From NCBI GenBank assembly GCA_963798805.1, contig CAWCVC010000009.1:186001-250000 (forward strand): a DNA stretch of 64,000 bases, in the 5' to 3' direction. Positions 1 through 8,760 of the stretch are shown piece by piece; within the stretch, counting starts at the first letter, position 1, and each line of letters starts with the position of its first letter. The notes under the pieces were generated by a model. That model did no database searches and was not told the origin of the DNA. It saw only the letters and a list, made by a program, of their open reading frames with translations. This stretch comes from CAVZCK01 sp963798805 (GTDB lineage: Bacteria; Pseudomonadota; Alphaproteobacteria; Rhizobiales; Rhodomicrobiaceae). A program made the translations under genes and the position numbers.

Positions 1-525
1 CCGAAGCGCGATCTCGCCAAGGCGAAGGCGCTGCTGAAAGCGGCGGGCGCCGAGCATATCAGCTTCGAGATGCAGATCTCCAATTCGACGGTCGAGCAGC
101 AGGTCGGCCAGGTGATCCAGGCCATGGCAGCCGAGGCGGGCATCGATATGAAGCTCAAATCGACCGAGTTCGCCGCAATGCTGAAGGCGCAGAGCGCGGG
201 CGATTATCAGGCCACCCGGGTCGGCTGGTCCGGCCGCGTCGATCCCGATGGCAACATCCATCAGTTCGTCACGACCGGCGGAGGCATCAACGATTCGAAG
301 TTCTCCAATCCCGAGGTCGATAAGGATCTCAACAAGGCGCGCACCGTCTACGATCCCGCCGAGCGGAAGACGTACTATATGGCGGCGGAGAAGATCCTGC
401 GGGATGAGCTGCCGATCATCTATCTCTACCACGAGGCGTGGATCTGGGCGCTCAGCACCAAGCTCACGGGCTTCGTTCCGAACCCGGACGGTATGATCCG
501 CCTCGCCGGCATGAAGCTCAATTGA
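1..525 (+). CDS. ABC transporter substrate-binding protein, family 5 (C-terminal part)
   Basis: The reading frame is open from the first base, so the gene starts outside the window; about 174 C-terminal residues remain. The segment resembles the C-terminal lobe of DppA/OppA-type periplasmic binding proteins: a YYMAAEKILRDELPIIYLYH stretch near residues 122-141, then the usual closing region ending in MIRLAGMKLN. Members bind oligopeptides, glutathione or other small solutes in the periplasm and deliver them to an inner-membrane ABC importer. Two permease genes follow on the same strand after a 224-base gap that holds a palindromic repeat. No ATPase gene follows, so it either lies upstream or is supplied elsewhere. 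The ligand cannot be told from this fragment. Confidence 0.85.
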   Translation, partial: PKRDLAKAKALLKAAGAEHISFEMQISNSTVEQQVGQVIQAMAAEAGIDMKLKSTEFAAMLKAQSAGDYQATRVGWSGRVDPDGNIHQFVTTGGGINDSKFSNPEVDKDLNKARTVYDPAERKTYYMAAEKILRDELPIIYLYHEAWIWALSTKLTGFVPNPDGMIRLAGMKLN

Positions 526-559
526 TGCTGGGTCGGCCTCCGTTTCGATTTGTGCTTAG

Positions 560-667
560 CGTCGCCCCGGCCATCGAGCCGGGGCCCAATCACCTCGCCG
601 CCCAGTGCAGTGCTCGCCGATATGCGAGTAGGTCCCGGCCCGGCCTTACGGCCGTCCGGGACGACGT
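560..667. repeat. Composite palindromic intergenic repeat, copy 1
   Basis: This lies between the binding-protein gene and its first permease. It contains two GC-rich palindromes: GCCCCGGC (564-571) with GCCGGGGC (578-585), and GTCCCGG (632-638) with CCGGGAC (656-662). CCCAATCAC follows the first. The same modules, in the opposite order, occur at 25659-25763. As RNA it would form strong hairpins and could lower expression of the permeases relative to the binding protein. The annotation as a dispersed repeat rests on these two copies; the genome-wide copy number is unknown. Confidence 0.65.
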
Positions 668-749
668 TTTGGCGGTGGTGTTCGCAGAGAACTCGGATGA
701 ACGAGAGTGGCCGCCGCAGACCACTAGCCGCTGGCCGGGGTAGAAGACG

Positions 750-1691
750 ATGTGGTCGCTGATCGCCAACCGCATCCTCGTCGCCATACCGACGCTGTTC
801 CTGGTGATGGTGTTCGTCTTCGTGCTCCAACGCCTGTTGCCGGGCGATCCGCTGCTCGTCATGGCCGGAGAAGAGCGTGATCCGGCCGTTATCGAGCAGC
901 TTCGGCATCTCTATGGCTTCGACCGGCCGATCCCGGTGCAATTCGTCATCTGGGTCCGCGAGGTGGCGGGCGGCAATTTCGGCGCCTCGCTGCGCACCGG
1001 CGAGCCGATACTGAAGCTGGTCGGCGAAACGCTGCCCGTCACCATCCAGCTCGCCACCGCCTCGATCATGATCGCCATGCTGATCGGCATCCCGATGGGC
1101 ATCCTGTCGGCGGTTCGGAAGGGCACCTGGATCGACTACCTAGCTAATGTGATCTCGCTTTCCGGTCTGTCGATCCCAAATTTCTGGCTCGGGATCATCC
1201 TGATCCTGGTCGTCGCCGTGCAACTCAGATGGCTGCCGGCCTCCGGTTTCGCCTCGGTCTTCGACGACCCGATTGCCGCCTTCCGGACGACGATCATGCC
1301 GGCCTTCGTGCTCGGCTCTGGGCTTGCTGCGACCTTGATGCGCCACACGCGCTCCGCCATGCTCGAAGTGCTGAGCCTCGACTATATCCGCACCGCTCGC
1401 GCCAAGGGACTGCTGCCGCGCACGGTCATCCTGAAGCACGCCTTCCGCAATGCACTGGTCCCGATCGTCACACTGTCGACATTGCTGTTCGGCCAGCTTC
1501 TCGCCGGCGCAGTGCTGACCGAGCAGGTCTTCACTATCCCTGGCTTCGGCAAGCTGATCGTCGATGCGGTTTTCAACCGCGATTACGGCGTGGTGCAGGG
1601 CGTGGTGCTGTGCACCGCGATTGCGTTCATCCTGATGAACCTCGCCGCCGATGTCCTGTACATCCTGATCAACCCGCGGATGAGAAGCTGA
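750..1691 (+). CDS. ABC transporter permease, DppB/GsiC type
   Basis: A 313-residue inner-membrane permease. It starts MWSLIANRILVAIPTLF, the usual first transmembrane helix of DppB-type proteins, and has the typical LPGDPL segment near residues 30-35. The binding-protein-dependent permease domain occupies the C-terminal two thirds, with several hydrophobic helices and an EAA-like loop around DYIRTARAKGL, where the ATPase docks. Length is normal for the family (about 310-340). The stop codon overlaps the ATG of the next permease by one base, so the two are translationally coupled. With the upstream binding protein it would import a peptide-like solute. Confidence 0.92.
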   Translation: MWSLIANRILVAIPTLFLVMVFVFVLQRLLPGDPLLVMAGEERDPAVIEQLRHLYGFDRPIPVQFVIWVREVAGGNFGASLRTGEPILKLVGETLPVTIQLATASIMIAMLIGIPMGILSAVRKGTWIDYLANVISLSGLSIPNFWLGIILILVVAVQLRWLPASGFASVFDDPIAAFRTTIMPAFVLGSGLAATLMRHTRSAMLEVLSLDYIRTARAKGLLPRTVILKHAFRNALVPIVTLSTLLFGQLLAGAVLTEQVFTIPGFGKLIVDAVFNRDYGVVQGVVLCTAIAFILMNLAADVLYILINPRMRS

Positions 1692-2584
1692 TGGCTGTCA
1701 CCGAAGCCCCATCCGCGGGAGCGAGCTTGGCATCGGCGGAGGAGATCGCGCCGCGCAAGAACCGTGTCCTCGCCAAATTCCTGCGCAGCCGCAGCGCCAT
1801 GGTGGGCGCCGTCATTGTCGGCCTGTTCCTGTTCGTAGCGGTCTTCGCGCCGCTGATCGCGCCCCATGATCCCGACAAGACCAACTTCCTCGCGCTGCGC
1901 CAGCCCCCCTCCGCAACCTACTGGCTCGGCACCGATGAGATCGGCCGCGATATCCTCTCGCGTGTCATGTATGGCGGCATCGCCTCGCTTTATGCCGGCG
2001 TCGTCTCGGTGATGATCGCGCTCGCCATCGGCCTGCCGGTCGGGCTCGCCGCCGGCTGGTTCGGCGGCTGGATCGACGCCATTATCAGCCGGGCGACCGA
2101 CGCTCTGCTCGCAGTGCCATTCCTGATCTTCGCCATCGCGCTCGCTGCCGCGCTCGGTCCTTCGCTGACCAATGCCATGATAGCGATCGGCCTCTCGCAG
2201 GTGCCGATCTTCGTCCGTCTGACGCGCGGACAGGTTCTGGCGGTCAAGGCCGCAGATTTCATCGAGGGCGCACGCGCGGTCGGCGTCCCGAACATACAGA
2301 TCCTCGCGCGCCACGTCACTCCGAACATCATGGCGCCGCTCCTGGTCCAGGCAACTTTGACCATCGCCACCTCGATCATTGCCGAGGCAAGCTTGTCCTT
2401 CCTCGGTCTCGGTCAGCAACCGCCGGCGCCCTCATGGGGCTCGATGCTGAACACGGCCAAGAACTTCCTCGAGCAGGCGCCGTGGATGTCGCTGTCACCG
2501 GGCGTGGCGATTTTTCTCGTCGTCCTCGGCTTCAATCTCTTGGGCGACGGTCTGCGCGACGCGCTAGATCCACGCGAGGAATGA
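1691..2584 (+). CDS. ABC transporter permease, DppC/GsiD type
   Basis: The second permease of the importer, 297 residues. An in-frame extension runs much further upstream but overlaps the first permease. The ATG at 1691 gives a normal-length protein and sits in a TGATG junction, so it is preferred. The N-terminus has the cytosolic tail and first helix typical of DppC (RSRSAMVGAVIVGLFLFVAV), followed by LGTDEIGRDILSRVMYG, a hallmark of this subfamily. The ATPase-contact loop is near EGARAVGVPN. It forms the heterodimeric channel with the upstream permease. No ATPase gene follows; the next genes belong to a different transporter. Confidence 0.93.
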   Translation: MAVTEAPSAGASLASAEEIAPRKNRVLAKFLRSRSAMVGAVIVGLFLFVAVFAPLIAPHDPDKTNFLALRQPPSATYWLGTDEIGRDILSRVMYGGIASLYAGVVSVMIALAIGLPVGLAAGWFGGWIDAIISRATDALLAVPFLIFAIALAAALGPSLTNAMIAIGLSQVPIFVRLTRGQVLAVKAADFIEGARAVGVPNIQILARHVTPNIMAPLLVQATLTIATSIIAEASLSFLGLGQQPPAPSWGSMLNTAKNFLEQAPWMSLSPGVAIFLVVLGFNLLGDGLRDALDPREE

Positions 2585-2834
2585 CGACCGGAGCGGGCAC
2601 AGGCCGTCTAGCAATATATCATACAACCCCTCGCTATTTATCATATGAATCTTGAGTATCGCGCCTGAAATGTATGATGACATCAATGGCCCGGATATGT
2701 CATCCTGAGTGGATAAAACAATGCGCGGCCACCGCCGGATGGAAGCCATTCACCATCGGTGCGCACCGCTGCCCGCCCGCCGACAAGGTGGCTGGCCAAA
2801 AATTTAACACGCTAAAAAAATGTGAGGAGGAAAC
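2585..2834. promoter_or_regulatory. AT-rich leader before the tct genes
   Basis: This is a 250-base gap between two transporter operons. Its first half is clearly more AT-rich than the neighbouring genes (around 2610-2700, with short repeats of ATATG and ATCAT) and may hold the tct promoter and an operator. A GAGGAGGAAAC ribosome-binding site ends just before the ATG at 2835. No specific regulator site can be named. Confidence 0.35.
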
Positions 2835-3812
2835 ATGAAACTCGGGAGCCTCTTGGTCCGCATGGTTGCGCTGGCTATTGCCGCGCTCGCAGTAGCGGCT
2901 ACGCCATCGCGCGCCGAATATCCGGAAAGACCAATTACGCTGATCGTGCCGTGGGGCGCCGGCGGCGGCACGGACGCGACGGGCCGGATCATAGCCAATC
3001 TGCTGCAGAAAGAGCTGGGTCAGCCGGTCAACGTCGTCAATCGCACCGGCGGCAGCGGTGTCGTCGGCCATTCGGCCATCGCCACGGCGGCGCCGGACGG
3101 CTACACGATCGGCGTCGTCACGGTCGAGATCGGCATGATGCATTGGGCCGGACTTACCGAGCTGAAAGGTTCCGATTTCACCCCGATCGCGCTCTACAAC
3201 TATGACCCTGCCGGCTTACAGGTGCGCGCCGACTCGCCATGGAAGTCCGCCAAAGACGTGCTGGCGGCAGTGAAGGCGGAACCCGGCAAGCACAAGGCCT
3301 CCGGCACCGGGCAAGGCGGAATTTGGCAGCTCGCTCTCGCGGGCATGCTCAACAAGGCCGACATCGAGCCCAATGCCGCGCCTTGGGTGCCGTCGCAGGG
3401 CGCGGCGCCGGGATTGCAGGAACTGGTGGCGGGCGGCGTCGATATCGTCCCATGCTCGGTCGTCGAAGCGGCGGCGCTGCTCAGCGCGGGCAAGGTCCGC
3501 TCTCTTGCCGTCATGGACAGCCAGCGGCTGGCGGCGTTCCCGAACGTGCCGACGCTCAAGGAGGCGACGGGGATCGACTGGGAGATGTCCGCCTGGCGCG
3601 GCATTGCAGGTCCCAAGGGGCTGCCCGATGCCATCACCGCAAAGCTGATTGCAGCCATGGAGAAGGCTTACAAATCCAAGGAGTTCGTGGACTTCATGAA
3701 GGGGCGCGGCTTCGGAATGGTTTGGAAGCCCGGTGCGGATTTCGGCAAGTGGATGGCGACCAGCGATGTCGAGCTTGGCGCCGTTATGAAAGCCGTCGGC
3801 ATCGCCAAATAG
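2835..3812 (+). CDS. tctC: Tripartite tricarboxylate transporter substrate-binding protein (TctC/Bug family)
   Basis: A 325-residue periplasmic solute-binding protein. It has a clear Sec signal peptide (MKLGSLLVRMVALAIAALAV, cleavage probably near TPSRA/EYPE). The mature protein begins EYPERPITLIVPWGAGGGTD, the standard N-terminus of the Bug/TctC family, whose P-W-G-A-GG-TD loop contacts the carboxylate ligand. The start is supported by a strong GGAGGAAAC site. It is followed by the small and large membrane subunits, completing a TctCBA system. Ligands of this large family range over citrate, other carboxylates, amino acids and aromatic acids; the substrate here cannot be predicted. Confidence 0.93.
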   Translation: MKLGSLLVRMVALAIAALAVAATPSRAEYPERPITLIVPWGAGGGTDATGRIIANLLQKELGQPVNVVNRTGGSGVVGHSAIATAAPDGYTIGVVTVEIGMMHWAGLTELKGSDFTPIALYNYDPAGLQVRADSPWKSAKDVLAAVKAEPGKHKASGTGQGGIWQLALAGMLNKADIEPNAAPWVPSQGAAPGLQELVAGGVDIVPCSVVEAAALLSAGKVRSLAVMDSQRLAAFPNVPTLKEATGIDWEMSAWRGIAGPKGLPDAITAKLIAAMEKAYKSKEFVDFMKGRGFGMVWKPGADFGKWMATSDVELGAVMKAVGIAK

Positions 3813-3921
3813 CCGTCAGCTGCATGTCCGCGACAGCGAAGCGAGTGGCGCTGCGCCCTCGCTTCCCATGCCGCGGCCTCGACATCAACTCCTCATCCAC
3901 CTGGACGAAAGCGCCGGTCAC

Positions 3922-4410
3922 ATGCGCCTCAACGATGCAGTCGTCGGCCTCGTGCTCATCATATTCTCGGTCGCCGAGATCGCCTATACACGCACCTTCC
4001 CGAAGCTTTACGGCCAGCAATTCGGGCCCGACCTGTTCCCGATCGTCATCGGCGTCGGCCTTCTCGGCTGCGGGATCGTGCTGACCGCCAAAGGTCTTGC
4101 CGAGAGGCGGGCGGTCCCGTGGCTGGTCCTCGGCGATTGGGCGAGGGACCGCGCCTCGGTGGTCAATTTCGGGCTGGTGATCGCCGGGCTTATTTTCTAC
4201 ATAGCCGCTTCCGACACGCTGGGCTTTATTCCCTGCGCTCTGATCATCCTGGTAACACTGTTCCTGCGCTTTGGCGTCGGGCTCGGCGCGTCTCTTTTTG
4301 CGGCCGTCACGGCGACGCTTGCCATCCATGAGGTGTTCGCCGGGATCTTGCTCGTGCCGCTGCCCTGGGGTCTCCTGCAGCCGATTGCGTGGCGATTATG
4401 GACAGTATGA
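3922..4410 (+). CDS. tctB: Tripartite tricarboxylate transporter small membrane subunit (TctB family)
   Basis: A 162-residue membrane protein with four predicted hydrophobic helices (beginning LNDAVVGLVLIIFSVAEIAY and ending near IHEVFAGILLVPLPWGLLQP), the usual TctB layout. An alternative ATG at 3868 would add 18 polar residues, whereas MRLNDAVVG at 3922 matches the usual short N-terminus, so the internal start is preferred. It lies between the binding protein and TctA, and its end overlaps the start of tctA, suggesting translational coupling. TctB is poorly conserved in sequence; the call rests on topology, length and gene order. Confidence 0.85.
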   Translation: MRLNDAVVGLVLIIFSVAEIAYTRTFPKLYGQQFGPDLFPIVIGVGLLGCGIVLTAKGLAERRAVPWLVLGDWARDRASVVNFGLVIAGLIFYIAASDTLGFIPCALIILVTLFLRFGVGLGASLFAAVTATLAIHEVFAGILLVPLPWGLLQPIAWRLWTV

Positions 4411-5895
4411 TCAAGGCGCTCTTCCTGATCCTCGACCCCTCCGTTCTCGGCGTCATGCTTCTGGCGGCGCTGTTCGGCCTGTTTGTCGGCGCGATTCCCG
4501 GATTGACCGCAACGATGGCGACGGCGCTGCTGGTGCCGTTCACCTTCTTCATGGCCCCCGTTCCCTCGATCGCCATGATCGTCACCGCAACGGCGATGGC
4601 GATCTTCTCAGGCGACATTCCCGGCGCGCTGATCCGCATCCCCGGCACGCCCGCATCGGCCGCCTATTGCGATGAAGCCTTCGCAATGACCCGGAAGGGG
4701 GAGGCGGAAAGGGCGCTCGGCACCGGCCTTACAACCTCCGCGATCGGCGGCCTGATGGGTGCAGCCATACTGTCTCTCACAGCGCCCGTTCTCGCCGAAT
4801 TCGCCCTGGAATTCTCGTCCTACGAATATTTCTGGCTCGCCTGCCTGGGCCTGTCCTGCGCGGTCGTGATTTCGTCCGGCTCGACGCTGAAAGGTCTCGT
4901 CTCACTGCTGATCGGTCTGTTTATCTCCACCATCGGCATCGATGTAGTGGCGGGCTATCCGCGCTTCACTTTCGGCAATATCGAGCTGCTGGGCGGAGTA
5001 AGCTTCATCCCGGCGATGATCGGCATGTTTGCCGTCTCCGAGGTGCTGCGCTATGTCGCCGCGCGCCACACGCCGATACAGTTGCCGGACCAGAAAGTCG
5101 GACGTGTGTTCCGCGGCTTGGGCGCAATCCTGTCCCGCTACCGCTGGAACGTTGTGCGCGGCGGCGTGATCGGTGCGATCATCGGCATTCTCCCCGGTGC
5201 TGGCGCCGACATCGCCGCCTGGATCACCTTTGCGGTAGCGAAGAAATTCTCGCGCGAGCCGGAAAAATTCGGCACCGGCCATGTCGAAGGGCTGGTCGAC
5301 GCCTGCACCGCGAACAATTCCGCCCTTGCCGGGGCCTGGGTGCCGGCGGTGGTGTTCGGCATTCCAGGCGAACTCGATCACCGCAATCGTCATCGGCGTG
5401 CTTTACATGAAGGGCATGAATCCCGGGCCGACGGTATTTCTCAATAATCCGGAGCTGATCTATGCCGTTTTCATCAGCTTTTTCGTCGCCAATCTTGCCC
5501 TGCTGCCGCTCGGCTGGCTCGCAATCAAAGTCTCGCGCCAGATCCTGCGCATGCCGCAGAACATATTGATGCCGATCATCCTGCTGTTCTGTATCGTCGG
5601 CGCCTTTGCCATCAACAACACCGTCGCCGGGGTCACGGTGATGCTGGTCATGGGCGTCCTTGCCTATGTGATGGAGGAAAACGGCTTTCCGGTCGCCCCG
5701 GCGATCCTCGGAATCGTGCTCGGCGACATGCTGGAACGCAATTTCATGTCGTCAATGATCAAGTCCGATGGTGATGTGACGGCCTTCTTCTCGCGTCCGA
5801 TCGCGGCCGTGCTCGGCGTGCTGGTGATCGGCATCTGGCTCTTTTCGTTGATCGGTGCGCTGAGGCGGTTACTGCAAGCGCCGGTGCGCGCCTGA
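4398..5895 (+). pseudogene. tctA: tctA, large membrane subunit of the tripartite transporter, split by a one-base frameshift
   Basis: TctA proteins have about 500 residues and 10-12 membrane helices. Here the first two thirds (GAIPGLTATMATALLVPFTF, SGDIPGALIRIPGTPASAAY, GILPGAGADIAAW) read in one frame up to FGIPGE near 5372. The remainder (SITAIVIGVLYMKGMNPGPT to the stop at 5895) reads in another frame. Removing one A from the pair at 5371-5372 joins them as FGIPGDSITAIVIG, which is exactly the family consensus, so this is a +1 insertion in an otherwise intact gene. Possible starts are GTG 4389, ATG 4398 and ATG 4407 (ATGA overlap with tctB). Without repair the product lacks its last helices and the transporter should not work. 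A sequencing error is an equally good explanation. Confidence 0.88.
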
Positions 5896-5994
5896 TCTTG
5901 CCGCTTACCGCTTTGCTTTATGCTGAGACTATTAGCTTGGCGCGCTGATACCGGGCGCGCCGACGGAGAGCGGGCCGGATTGCTAGTCCTGAAG

Positions 5995-6642
5995 CTACCG
6001 CTGGGCGATGAAGCGCTCGCCCGGCATCAGCTCATAGGGGCCTTTCCAGCCGGGCATCGCCTTGATGCGCTCCATCCAGGCATAAATATTCGGATGGCTT
6101 GCCTGGTATTCGTAATTCGTTTCTTCCATAGGGTAGAAGACGTAGCCGGCCAGCGAAAAGTCGGCGATCGTCGGGCGCGAGCCGATCATGAAAGGCTGCT
6201 GGCCGAGATGCTTGTCGACGATCGCCATCGCGCTATCGCTCCGTCCCCGGAGAAACTTCAGCACATCCGGGTTCGGCGTCTGCGACATCAGCGCGTTCAT
6301 GAACCGGTAGGTCGCCAGATAGCTGGTGAACTTGTGGTTGTCGAACAGCATCCAGCGCAGGATTTCCGCTTCCTCGTCCTCGTTCTCCGGACCGAATTTG
6401 CCGAGACGGCGGGCGAGATAGGTGAGGATCACGCCGGACTGGGTGAGCCGCTTGCCGTTGTGATCGAGCACGGGGGCCTCGCCCATCTCATTGATGCTCT
6501 GACGCCATTCGGGCTTTCGGGTCTCGCCGTTGAAGAAATCGACCCACACCGGCTCCCAATTCGCACCCGACACGGCTAGCATCAGCGCCGGCTTATAGGC
6601 ATTTCCGGATTGGGCAAAGCAATGCAACTTGAACTCAGCCAT
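5995..6642 (-). CDS. Glutathione S-transferase family protein
   Basis: 215 residues, normal for a cytosolic GST. The N-terminal thioredoxin-like domain (about 1-80) begins MAEFKLHCFAQSGNAYKPAL and contains GEAPVLDHNGKRLTQSGVI; the P-V-L-D with the later Q-S forms the glutathione gamma-glutamyl binding site. The C-terminal helical domain (about 85-210) contains MIGSRPTIADFSLAGY, the conserved N-capping/hydrophobic staple region. It is transcribed on the opposite strand to tctA with no partner gene. GSTs of this type detoxify electrophiles or act in aromatic or halide degradation; the specific role is unknown. Confidence 0.9.
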   Translation of the reverse strand: MAEFKLHCFAQSGNAYKPALMLAVSGANWEPVWVDFFNGETRKPEWRQSINEMGEAPVLDHNGKRLTQSGVILTYLARRLGKFGPENEDEEAEILRWMLFDNHKFTSYLATYRFMNALMSQTPNPDVLKFLRGRSDSAMAIVDKHLGQQPFMIGSRPTIADFSLAGYVFYPMEETNYEYQASHPNIYAWMERIKAMPGWKGPYELMPGERFIAQR

Positions 6643-6896
6643 CTGCGGGGTGTCTCCGTGGGGTGTTCCGACCGCGCAAAGTTACCATCGCGAGGCGGAG
6701 AGCGCCATCGCGCTTCGCCGCGAACGGGTCACGGACGGGCTAAATTGACGTGGTTATGGGGTCTCTCCTCGTTCCACATCTTTCGCGCTCGGCCCGGCGG
6801 GCCGCCGAAGCGTGGCAGTCATTTTGGTCGCCCAAGCTTTTGACTTGCCTTCGCCAGTGAAAAGAGTGACAAAACCCTTCATACTCACCAGCAAAT

Positions 6897-6973
6897 CGGG
6901 GCGTAGCGCAGCCTGGTAGCGCATCTGCTTTGGGAGCAGAGGGTCGCGTGTTCGAATCACGCCGCCCCGACCA
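6897..6973 (+). tRNA. tRNA-Pro (TGG anticodon)
   Basis: A 77-base cloverleaf. The acceptor stem CGGGGCG (6897-6903) pairs with CGCCCCG (6963-6969). The anticodon stem TCTGC/GCAGA encloses the loop TTTGGGA with anticodon TGG at 6931-6933. The T arm is GCGTG TTCGAAT CACGC and the terminal CCA is encoded (6971-6973). An IS1380 element begins 66 bases after the tRNA end. Confidence 0.97.
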
Positions 6974-7038
6974 ACAAAATCAAGAACTTAGCGGGCCTTT
7001 TGACCTAGGACAATTCTAGGCCAGAAATTAGGACGGAC

Positions 7039-8661
7039 CTAGCCCGGAAAATTCATGGCGGTTTGGCGGATGTAGCTCAACCCTTTGACCTCGCGTAGGA
7101 TTTGGTTGCTGAAGCCGATCCGCGCGATTTTCAAGGGAGCCCATCCGCCATGGACAATCCTATGCTGCCTCTGCCAGGCCTGTCACCGGTTCTTGGCAAG
7201 TCTGTTGTAGCGCGCTTTGACGGCGGGCAAATGTCATCAGATGCAGGGGTGCTGGTGCTGCGGGAAATCGAGCAACGCCTTCGCATCGCCGAGCGGGTGG
7301 CCAGCTGTCTCAACGATCCGCGAGCCCCAGCCCAAGTGGTTCACGGCGTCGCCGACATGATCCGGTTCCGCATGCTGATGATCGCTTCCGGCTATGAGGA
7401 CGGCAACGATGCCTCGGCCCTGCGATCCGATCCTGCGTTCAAGCTGGGACAGGGGGTTCTGCCTTCCAGCCCCGACCTGGCTTCGCAGCCGACCCTCTCG
7501 CGCCTGGAGAATTGGCCCGATCTTCGTTCGCTCAGGCTCATGGGGCAGGCGCTCGTCGATCTCTATTGCGCGTCCTATGCCCGGGTACCGAAGCGCATTG
7601 TGCTCGATCTCGACGACACCTTCGATGCCGTGCACGGCGGGCAGCAGCTTCGCTTGTTCAATGCCCATTACGACGAATACGGTTTCCAGCCGATTATTGT
7701 GTTCGACGGCGACGGACGGTTCGTGACCGCCATGCTACGTCCGGCCAAGCGTCCCAAGGGCGTGGAAATCGCCAAGTTCCTCCGCCGTCTGCTGAGGGCG
7801 ATCCGGGCCAACTGGCCCGCCACGCAAATTCTGATCCGCGCCGACAGCCACTACTGCTGCCCCGAGGTGATCGATTTCTGCCGGGCGAACGGCCTCGACT
7901 TCATCTTCGGCGTTGCCCCGACCACCACCCTGCGCCGCCATGTCGAAGCGTTGGAGGTCAGCACCCAGGCGCGCTTTGAGGCCGGCGCGAAGACGGCCAA
8001 GCTGCGACGCTTCAAGGAGTTCTACGACGGCGCCGCAAGCTGGAGCCGCGTCGAGCGCATCATAGCGCGTGTCGAGGCTGGCGAGGAGGGAACCGATACG
8101 CGGTTCATCGTCACCAATCTCGCAGGCGGCAAGGCAAAGACGCTTTACCAGGACGTCTATTGCCGCCGAGGCCGTGCGGAAAATCATATCAAATCCTGGA
8201 AAACCCATATCGCCGCCGACCGAACGTCCTGCAGCAAGGCGACCGCCAACCAGTTCCGCCTGTTCCTGCATGCCGGCGCCTATTGGCTGCTTTGGGCCTT
8301 GCGCACCGCGATGCCGAAGCGCTCGGCCTGGCGCGTGGCGCAGTTCGATACCTTGCGCCTGAGGCTCGTCAAGATCGCCGCGCGTGTGGTCGAGATGAAA
8401 ACGCAGATCCGCCTTCACTTGCCGACGGCGTGTCCCTATCAAGCGATCCTGCGAACCGTTCTCGGACGCCTGCCACGTCTGGTTACCTGACCGGCGGGGC
8501 GCCGATGCCCCCGACTGCACCCGTCCCCGTCAACCCGAAAATGCGCCATGCCACCGGCCGCTCTCAAAGCGATGTGCGTCTGCATGCTCACAATCCGGAA
8601 ATCACCAACACGCGACGCGGAACTCAGCCAAACCGGAACCGCCATGAATAAACCGGGCTAG
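7039..8661 (+). mobile_element. IS1380-family insertion sequence
   Basis: Terminal inverted repeats bracket an IS1380-type transposase gene. The left end reads CTAGCCCGGAAAATTCATGG (from 7039) and the complement of the right end reads CTAGCCCGGTTTATTCATGG (ending 8661), followed on both sides by a shared CGGTT. The element is about 1.6 kb, typical for the family. No matching target duplication is visible at the flanks (GGAC on the left, TGTCC on the right). The right end abuts another hairpin element, so the original target may be lost. Confidence 0.82.
7150..8490 (+). CDS. IS1380-family transposase
   Basis: 446 residues from the ATG at 7150; an upstream TTG at 7102 is less likely. The protein has the IS1380 N-terminus (GGQMSSDAGVLVLREIEQRL), then RIVLDLDDTFDAVHGGQQ, where the first catalytic aspartates lie, and a later ADSHYCCPEVIDFC segment with the next acidic position. 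A C-terminal YCRRGRAENHIKSWK block carries the third acidic residue, so a full DDE catalytic core is present. It appears intact and should be able to move the element between the inverted repeats at 7039 and 8661. Confidence 0.93.
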   Translation: MDNPMLPLPGLSPVLGKSVVARFDGGQMSSDAGVLVLREIEQRLRIAERVASCLNDPRAPAQVVHGVADMIRFRMLMIASGYEDGNDASALRSDPAFKLGQGVLPSSPDLASQPTLSRLENWPDLRSLRLMGQALVDLYCASYARVPKRIVLDLDDTFDAVHGGQQLRLFNAHYDEYGFQPIIVFDGDGRFVTAMLRPAKRPKGVEIAKFLRRLLRAIRANWPATQILIRADSHYCCPEVIDFCRANGLDFIFGVAPTTTLRRHVEALEVSTQARFEAGAKTAKLRRFKEFYDGAASWSRVERIIARVEAGEEGTDTRFIVTNLAGGKAKTLYQDVYCRRGRAENHIKSWKTHIAADRTSCSKATANQFRLFLHAGAYWLLWALRTAMPKRSAWRVAQFDTLRLRLVKIAARVVEMKTQIRLHLPTACPYQAILRTVLGRLPRLVT

Positions 8662-8703
8662 TGTCCTGACGCATTCACTTCGTTCATGCGTTCGCGCACT
8701 AGC
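8657..8703. repeat. TAGTG-ended hairpin (MITE-like), copy C
   Basis: An imperfect palindrome of about 47 bases, GCTAGTGTCCTGACGCATTC on the left and GTTCATGCGTTCGCGCACTAGC's 3' half on the right, ending in CTAG on both sides. Its left arm matches the terminal repeat of the adjacent IS630 element (TAGTGCACTGACGCAAAC) at most positions, so it may be a short non-autonomous relative. It lies between the IS1380 and IS630 elements. Confidence 0.5.
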
Positions 8704-8760
8704 CTTTTGCATCAATTTTTTCAAACTCCGGCTGGAGCCTCCGTTTGGGTTGATGCACTA

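Noticed and set aside
6985..7010. Similarity of TAGCGGGCCTTTTGACC left of IS1380 to TAGCGGGGCCTTGGAGCC right of IS630
   Set aside because: It could mark the broken XRE gene or a duplicated target, but the match is short and imperfect and does not fit either element's target duplication rules.
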